Assembly: GCF_001540865.1 (NCBI RefSeq)
Contig: NC_033637.1
Location: 8,104,344-8,168,343 of the forward strand
Length of the DNA: 64,000 nt
Direction of reading: 5' to 3'
Source of the DNA: Ananas comosus
Taxonomy: Eukaryota; Streptophyta; Magnoliopsida; Poales; Bromeliaceae
A program made the position numbers and the translations under genes. The notes under the pieces were generated by a model, which was given only the letters and a program-made list of their open reading frames with translations, searched no databases and was not told where the DNA came from. Shown here in pieces: positions 57,472 through 64,000 of this stretch. The stretch's first letter is position 1, and every line of letters starts with the position of its first letter.

Positions 57472-57549
57472 ATAAAGTAGAGAATGAGAAAATAGTTTAG
57501 ACTGACCTAGGAGACCCTAGGATAGTAAAACCATAGGAGAATAAGGTTC

Positions 57550-57812
57550 GTGAGAGGCGAGGACTTATGATTTGTGGCGAAAGCTTAATGGATTGGGTTG
57601 TGTCGTAAACCTCTAAGACGGATATTAGGGGTAGACTTGAGGTGTGGTTTATTCTCAGCCGAGGATGTTCATGTTGGCGTACGACAACATGAAACCGAGT
57701 GATGTGAATAAACACCCTTGCGTGACTTTCGCCTGATTGGCTTTTGAGCCGTTGTTAGTGGTCTCGCGTTTAACTCTGAGGGTCGAGAACTAATCAAGTT
57801 GTCTTGTTTTAG
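57550..57812 (+). other. Candidate leader intron before gag (TR-GAG B)
   Basis: Donor GGTTC|GTGAGA and acceptor CTTGTTTTAG|GAAGCG bracket 263 bases, in the same place as in TR-GAG A. Six bases separate the acceptor from the gag ATG. Confidence 0.45.
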
Positions 57813-57818
57813 GAAGCG

Positions 57819-59087
57819 ATGGCACCGCGTAGGCGATCTTCGTCCAGATCGGCGCGGGAAGGGACAAGTGGTGTCCCTGAGCAATCCGACGTGAGCGGAG
57901 ACTCAGAGCTTCGTGATCAGTTGGCCACACTCGTAGGAGTGTTGAGGCAACAGGCTGATGTAGTGCAGCGTCAGCAGGAGGCTGCCCTGCATCAAGAAGA
58001 GCGGATAAAGAGACTCCAGGACACGGTGGATTAGTTAGTGACCGCACCAGTTTCGACTCGTCGTGTACGGCCAGGAGTCGCGGCGGAGACATTTCAGTCG
58101 GGGTCGAGCAATCCGACTGCTGTTAGTTCAGAGATGGAAGCGGAAAGGGAGCGTGCTTTGGCGGCTCTCATGACCTTCAAGAAGTTTGATCCTCCTACTT
58201 TCGATGGAGAGGACATAGACCCATGGACCGTAGAGTTGTGGATCGACTCCATGGAGACTTTGTTTGAGGATTTGTACACTATGGAGCGAGACAAAGTACA
58301 GCTAGCCGTGCATTGTTTGCAACGGTCAGCGAAGGTGTGGTGGAAAGACATCAAACGGAATCGATCGCCTAGTCTTCCTTCTATGGTTTGGGAAGAGTTT
58401 CGGGAATTAATGCGTTCAACTTATTTCTCCGATAGTGAAAAGAGAAAGCTTCAGAACAGGTTTCAGAAACTACGACAAGGAGACCGCTCTGTGAGGGAAT
58501 ACGAGCGGGAATTTTCCCGTATCGTGAGCTGTGTTCCGAATGTGGTACAAGATGACAAGGATCGAGCTTATTGTTTTGTACGAGGACTTCGGCCTGATAT
58601 TTTTGAAGCAGTGCATAATCTAAAGTTACAGACTTTTGCTAAAGTCTTGGATCGGGTCTTATGGATAGAACAAGGCAATGCATCTGTGCTGGAGGAGCGC
58701 GAATCCTATTACAAGGAAAAAGGAAAAGAACGACCAGCAAGTGGGTATGATGGTCAGTCAAGTTCTCAGTAGATCTCAGTGAGTTCGCGCTCGCGATCCC
58801 GAGCTCCGGGGACGTATCGCAGTCGGTCCTCGGCATGTTGTGTTATTTGTGGGGGTCCTCACTACCCACAGCAGTGTGAGCAACGAGATGGCAAGTGCTT
58901 CAGGTGTGGGCAGCCCGATCATGCGCGAGATGAGTGTCCGTAGGGCGCTAGCCGAGCCCTGACGCTGGCGACAGCATTTTCCTCTCCGGGACAGCTTGCA
59001 GGTGTGTCACCTGCGGCACGGGTTGGAGAGCGACAGAGGATAAGGCAACCGAGGGGTTCGCGACAGGCAGCAAGTGGCCGTGGATAG
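57819..59087 (+). pseudogene. Gag of TR-GAG B, frame intact apart from in-frame stops
   Basis: The whole gag reads in one frame from MAPRRRSSSRSAREG to the stop at 59085, with in-frame TAGs at 58032, 58770 and 58941. Motifs: Gln-rich coil (QQADVVQRQQEAALHQEER), ERERALAALMTFKKFD, WIDSMETLFEDLY, KVWWKDIKRNRS, YEREFSRIVSC, FVRGLRPDI, CCHC knuckle CFRCGQPDHARDEC (58899-58940). It is the best-preserved Gag of this family here. No pol domain follows. Confidence 0.9.
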
Positions 59088-60570
59088 GCGACCCATATGG
59101 TGGAACCTGCTGCGACTGGTAGTAATGTGGCAGGTATGAGTTAATTACAGCAAACATGTCTCCTGCATTATGTAAATTTAGTGCATTGCATGCATTGGTT
59201 AATTACGTAGTCGTTACTGCTAAATGTGCGGTAGTATCACAGAGACCAAGCAGATGGGTAAATATCCTAGTTATGCTTGTGCGTGGGAACGTAATACCTG
59301 TTGAGGCAGGTAGAGAGTTCTAGAGCACTAGCAAATCGCTGGTGATAGCTTGTGAATAAAGAGTGGAACTCGTAGTAACAATGGCAATGGTTGACCAACT
59401 CTCAACACTAATGCGAGTTGCTGATTGCGAGAGTCTAGTCGCAATGTTCGTGGAACTCTGGTGAGATCGAGCGTTTTGCAGATTGTTCCGATAGATCGAA
59501 CATTGAAAGTAGAATCACTGTTGATGAAATGCTCGGTCAGTGGTCAGGTGCGTGCACGTGGACCTAGTAGTACCTCGGATTGAGGTAAGTGCGTCGTGCT
59601 CGTGTAATCGGTGTGCATAGGCAAGAGTTGCCTAATGCTAGACTTAGTATGGCACGCGATAGAGTCGTGTAGAGCGCTCGAGTATAGGTACTCGTAGAGT
59701 GCTGATTTAATTCAGCCGTGAGTGTGCTGGCAATAGCACTTTAGCATTGCTAGGTGCGAAGCAGGCCATGGATCACTCGTAGGGCTGGTGGCTCGCACTA
59801 GGTGCTTAGGAGTCGATAGTGGTACTTGTAGCTCTGTAGAGCATGCCGTGTAGGACGACGACGGCGGGTAGTGCTTGGTGACGATCCGTGCCTGGACCCT
59901 GTGTGGATTGTGGAGCCTGGGCCCATTGGGCAGGCGCAGTCAGCTGCGAGAGGCAGCGGCCCGGTACTTACGGGTAGGCAGAGAGTTTTGGTCAGGACGG
60001 TAGTTCGAGCATAGACTCGAGTACGTGGAATGCCACGTGTTCGATCGTGAAATCGATGATGCACTGAGAGTGCGGTTGTGACCCAACCCGAGGACTTGGC
60101 GTGGTTTGGGGTCTTGGTTGCTCCCGATTGTAGCAGATATGCGATATCTCAAATGAGAACGGTGTCTCGTGATAATTGGGTCTACGCTTGCGAGCGAGGG
60201 ACATTGAGTTAAGTGATAGGACTAGCAAATCGCCGATCCAATTTGCGAACAAATCTGTGGTAATTGAGACGAGTAATTACCCATGTGCATTGGAAGTGAG
60301 TGTTTCGAACATGTCCAAGTAAAGGATAGTGTATAGGGACCGTGAGAGCGAAGGCTCGGTCCTGTGAATTATTTAGTCAGAATTGCTAAGATAAGCATCG
60401 ATGACGAGCTGGGATTGGAAACGCGAATAAAGGGTTCGTAGAGACTGATTCGGAGGAATCAGGGTAGCATAGAATGAAATTCAGAAGCTACGGAATGATA
60501 TGATTTTACATGTTGATGATTGTTGGAACTTATCTCCCTCCGTTAGGGTAAATAGAAGAATATGTATCTA

Positions 60571-60588
60571 AGTTTCGCGGACGAAACT
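60571..60588 (+). promoter_or_regulatory. Hairpin before the polypurine tract (TR-GAG B)
   Basis: AGTTTCG-CGGA-CGAAACT, identical to the Element 1 hairpin at 32091-32108 even though the surrounding DNA differs. Confidence 0.65.
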
Positions 60589-60597
60589 TTTGTTAAC

Positions 60598-60607
60598 GGG
60601 AGGAGAT
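60598..60607 (+). promoter_or_regulatory. Polypurine tract of TR-GAG B
   Basis: GGGAGGAGAT, directly before the LTR start TGTAATATATGG. Confidence 0.75.
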
Positions 60608-61384
60608 TGTAATATATGGAAACCTTGAGTTGCGATGCTAACTTTGATCTAGGGGATCAAAGTGAGGATTGCGCTGGTTGGACATCATCCCCGAGTGATT
60701 TTGGACGCGTGAGAATGAATTTCGGAGATTAATAAGTGTTTCGGCGCAAATTGGGTGCGAAACGAAATTATAAAGAAAATTGCGGATTTCCGATGCTAAC
60801 TTTGATTAAAAGAATTAAAGGGAGCAAAGTAATATAAAATGGTATGAGATACCATTTGATTGGACTTAAGGGTGTAAAACATAAGTCTGGAATGACTCGT
60901 GTTGAAATCGGAGCGAAAACAGAAGATTTAGAATTTTCTGTAAAGAACGGGACTGAGAAATTAGCAGAAAATGCACAGTGTCAGAAAATTATGAAAATTG
61001 GCAGAGATGTCAGGAATGTTTTTATGAGGCTATATTTGAAGTTTCAGATTATTCTGACACCCGTAGAGAGAGAAATTGGATCCGAAAGCTATCGGATAAA
61101 GATTGCAGTTCGGTACAGTTCGCAGTGACCAAACGGGGTCGGAACTGAAATGTTAAAATTTCTTTGGACTTGTTAAGTAAAACCGAACATGCCTGTCAAA
61201 TTTGAGCTCAATCGGACATTTGGAAGGAACTGCGAAAGGTGATTGATCCGTGTCGCCAAGTTGTAATACTCGAGGGGCAAAATGGTAAATATCCTAGGCT
61301 TAGTGGATTTCCACTAAACCTGCCAGGCAGCCCCCTCCATCCTTATCCCCCTTCACCCTGCCATACGTAGAGAGAGAGAGAGGG

Positions 61385-61446
61385 AGAGGAAGAGCAAAAG
61401 AAAAGAGAAGAAGAAGAAGAAGAAGAAGAAGAAGAAGAAGAAAAGA
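61385..61446 (+). repeat. GA-rich and AAG microsatellite in LTR
   Basis: GAGAGG-type purine run followed by about ten AAG triplets, just before the AGC array. Confidence 0.85.
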
Positions 61447-61480
61447 GGTAGGATTTTACCTTTCTTCCTCTCGCCCCCTC

Positions 61481-62105
61481 TCCCTGCTGCTACTGGTTGT
61501 AGCAGCAGCAGGAGTAGCACCAGCAGCTGCTGGAGCAGCAGTGGACAGCAGCAGCAGCTGCTGGAGTAGCAGCAGCAGCAAGCTGCTGGAGTAGCAGCAG
61601 ACTGCAGCTTAGCAGCAGCTGCAGCTTAGCAGCTGCAGCTTAGCAGCAGCAGCAGCAAGCTGTTGCAGCAGCAGCAAGCTGTTGCACCAGCAGCAGCATG
61701 CGCCAGCAGTAGCAGCAGCAATAGCATCAGCAGCAGTAAGCTGCTGCAGCAGCAGCAGCTCAACCAGCAGTAGCAGCAGCAATAGCATCAGCAGCAGCAG
61801 CTGCAGTAGTCAGCAGCAGCTGCAGCAGCCAGCAGTCAGTAGCAGCTAGCAGCTGCAGCAGCCAGCAGCTAAGCCAGCTGCTGGAGCAGCAGTTGACAGC
61901 AGCAGCAGTTGCTGGAGTAATAGCAGCCAGCAGCAGTAGCATTAGCATCAGCAAGAAGCAGCAGCTCAGCTGCTGTCAGCAGCAGGAGAGCAGCAGCAGC
62001 TAGCAGCAACAACAGCAGCTTGTAGTAGCTGCAGCAGCACAGCAGCACAGTAGCAGCAGCAGCTAAAGCAGCAGCTAGCAGCAGCAGCCTGCTGCAAGCT
62101 GAGCT
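61481..62105 (+). repeat. AGC/CTG triplet array, about 600 bp
   Basis: An imperfect (AGC)n/(CAGCTG)n array with many CAGCAGCAGCTGCTG segments that can pair with themselves. It is interrupted by AGT, AGG and AGCTTAGC units. It lies inside the 3' LTR of TR-GAG B. The open frames it creates (for example Ala/Leu/Cys-rich ones on the minus strand) are artefacts of the triplet. Confidence 0.9.
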
Positions 62106-62116
62106 GCAGGGGCAGC

Positions 62117-62210
62117 AAGAAAAGAAAGAAAAGAAAAGAAAGAAAGGAAAGAAAGAAAGATAGAAAGGAAGAAAGAGAAGAAAGAAAAGAAAGAGAAGAA
62201 AGAAAAGAAT
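62117..62210 (+). repeat. GAAA/AAGA purine-rich simple repeat
   Basis: Run of GAAAGAAAAGAAAGG-type units directly after the AGC array. Confidence 0.88.
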
Positions 62211-64000
62211 GCATTATGAATATATGATATATGAATGCATTATGATCAATGCTAGATGATGTATAATGATAATCCGATGATGAACATGCTAGAGGCATAT
62301 GAATATGTTGTAGATCATGCTAGATACATATAATTGTCGATATGTGAACGTGAAAGTTAAATGCATAATTATGCTAAATTCATATGTTCAAATACATGAT
62401 ATATCAATGTTGAACCTGTAAATGCCAAGGGCACGGCACGTAAGCTGAATACGAATTGTGAACATAGAAGCTAAAGCCTACATAAGTGTTGCCACATAAA
62501 AGTGGAAGTTTAATGCCTATGTCTAAACATATATATAAGTGAATGTATTATAGTTCAAGCTATATGAATGTCGATAATTCTAATTGACTGGAAACCTCGA
62601 TGGTAACAAGATGAGTGAGAATATGAAAACTATGAACCTCATGTTAAATCCCTAAGAATTGGGTATAAATCGACAACTCCAGTTAAGTAGAAATCTTGAC
62701 GGTGACAAAGTAAATGAAAATGTGCAAATTATAATCCTAGGCGTAGATAACTAGAATAATAAATAGATCGAGTGGCATGAACCTAATGTATAAACATAGG
62801 TCGAACATGAACCTAGTGTCATTGGACATAGGTCAAGTAAGTAAACCTAGAGTTGAGATCTAGGTGAAATAACATAGAACCTAGTGTGATTGGATACCTA
62901 GGTCGTGACATATTGTAACACTTAGTAAAATTGGACTAAGTTATGCAGTATAGTGGTAGAAAGACCACATAAAGATGATTGATATTTTAGACCTAGAAAG
63001 GTTTGCAAATAGGGTCAAAGAGTAAACCCTTAAGTTATATGAAAGGATCCCGGAATCTCAAGATCTTGTGAAAACTTGGTATTCATGGCTAGGGCAAGTG
63101 TGGTCGACGATTTTCGCCGCCTGCAAAGGGTTGAATACCAAGGGCGGAATTGGGTGTGTGCGACCGCATTTCGCCGCCCAGGCGGGCTGACGCATTGTTT
63201 CGGCGTGTGCGACGATTTCGGCCGCAGATGTTAAGCTAAGTTTGTGGATCCTACCGCCTTGTGACTGAAACCACACTGTCGTGGCGTTGCGACGAATTTC
63301 CGCCGCCGGGGTTGGCTAAGTCAAACTAGGCCGTTGTTGGTGATGGTGCATCCGTGTCGCCGCCAAAACGGCTATGGACAAGGAGTATTGTGATGCTTTG
63401 CCCAGCTGAGGTGCATGTGAGAGTTCCTTCACCTCGAGCTAGACAGTGCGCGACTATCCGCGATTGATGACTCAAGACCGAGTCGGGTGGCTAGAATGAC
63501 TAAGGTAAAGTAATCTCTTAGGAAAATCGCCAGTGAGCAGCGATATGATAGAGATAAAGAATAAGAAAAGAAACTAATGAATCGTAAATGCTAATAAAGA
63601 CGGCTACAAGCTAAAGAATGGTTAAAGATATAAAGTTTTAAAAGGACCCTTTTCGGTAAATCTACTTGTTACATAGTTTGCATGGATTACATATTGCATA
63701 TCGCAGAGCGAAGGTAATGGTTTATTAAAATTGTATCACTCGAATATCTATCTATCATGTTCCGTTTATCTAACGGCTGCAGTTTGCTCTTTGGAACCTG
63801 GTGGTTCGAGCTCTTTTCTTGGGTGCCGTCACCACTGGGAATCAACCTTTCCTATTATTCTCAAACCCCCTGTGTTGTTTTGGGGGTACAGTCTCGCACC
63901 TGGTGGAGCGGGCGCGGGGCGCGAGGACAGGCGTATGCTTTCGTAATAGCGGCCCTATCACCGAGACAAGATAGTAGTACCCTGAAAGCGTTCTAGCTCA

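Larger units (their letters stand above)
59088..60607 (+). other. Non-coding 3' half of TR-GAG B interior
   Basis: Matches 50660-52950 of TR-GAG A in order, minus the insertion at 51699-52040. No coding frame over 100 residues and no retroviral domain. Conservation of order between two diverged copies suggests cis-acting RNA or a defining family feature. Confidence 0.75.
57327..64000 (+). mobile_element. TR-GAG B: second gag-only element, runs off the window
   Basis: After the N at 57326 the sequence enters the last 126 bases of a 5' LTR. A primer site, candidate leader intron, gag, non-coding interior, hairpin, purine tract and at least 3393 bases of 3' LTR follow. Gag and the non-coding interior match TR-GAG A, but the LTR is much diverged (it starts TGTAATATATGG and not TGTCATACCC). 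It is therefore an older or different subfamily. The missing 5' LTR is an assembly loss and not evidence of a biological truncation. Confidence 0.85.
60608..64000 (+). repeat. 3' LTR of TR-GAG B (incomplete at window end)
   Basis: Starts TGTAATATATGGAAACC. Parts comparable to the TR-GAG A LTR: ACCTAG-containing repeats (62760-62900), TTCGCCGCC repeats (63095-63365), and the GTTCGAGCTCTTTTCTTGGG / CACTGGGAA block (63805-63845). It has an AGC triplet array where TR-GAG A has ACCGGT palindromes and GA-rich DNA. The LTR end is beyond the window. Confidence 0.8.

Noticed and set aside
61760..61954. Leu/Ala/Cys-rich frame on the minus strand
   Set aside because: Pure translation of the AGC triplet array.

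Overview
The window looks like nuclear DNA of a flowering plant, probably a commelinid monocot. One split plant gene has a GC-rich first exon and AT-rich introns, and most of the rest is nested Ty3/gypsy LTR retrotransposons. The LTRs rich in GGGACCGGTCCC remind me of pineapple (Ananas), but that is an impression and not a tested assignment. There are no bacterial operons, CRISPR arrays or recognisable tRNA/rRNA genes. Single-N joins and one 114-base N run show that this is a draft scaffold.

Region 1-14,710 (minus strand). The first eleven coding exons, about 660 codons, of phosphoglucan, water dikinase (PWD/GWD3) run from the ATG at 14,594 to a donor site at 4,545. They encode a plastid transit peptide, a CBM20 starch-binding domain and the central region. 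The phosphohistidine and ATP-binding domains must lie beyond base 1, across an intron of at least 4.5 kb that is packed with repeats. Intron 2 of this gene (11,272-13,648) carries a tandemly arrayed TRIM element of the form LTR-int-LTR-int-LTR.

Region 14,710-36,400. AT-rich intergenic DNA is followed by two truncated LTRs facing each other across a 68-bp spacer, a CACTA-type terminus, another truncated LTR, and a complete but dead Tekay/Del-type chromovirus (24,588-34,231, target duplication GAATA). This chromovirus sits a few bases inside an intron of a decayed proline-iminopeptidase-like gene, whose exon remnants lie at 34,242-35,115.

Region 36,400-64,000. A stack of nested elements follows. 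Unassigned LTR-like DNA (36,407-40,694) is interrupted by a second Tekay-type element (from 40,695). Its gag-pol is split at 45,826/56,160 by a 10.3-kb gag-only, non-autonomous element (45,827-56,159, target duplication ATGGC), which I call TR-GAG A. TR-GAG A itself contains a solo-LTR-like insertion (target duplication GCGAA). After an assembly break at 57,326 a second copy of the gag-only family (TR-GAG B) runs to the window end; its 3' LTR holds about 600 bp of AGC triplets.

How the parts fit. The autonomous Tekay-type elements encode Gag, protease, reverse transcriptase, RNase H, integrase and a chromodomain-like tail. The gag-only elements share their initiator-Met-tRNA-type primer site, a candidate leader intron before gag, a related Gag with a CCHC knuckle, and (in three of four copies where it can be seen) a TTTCG-CGAAA hairpin before the polypurine tract. 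That is what one expects of parasites mobilised by the Tekay machinery. Four kinds of LTR or LTR-like sequence carry arrays of the hairpin-forming palindrome GGGACCGGTCCC, the most unusual shared structure here.
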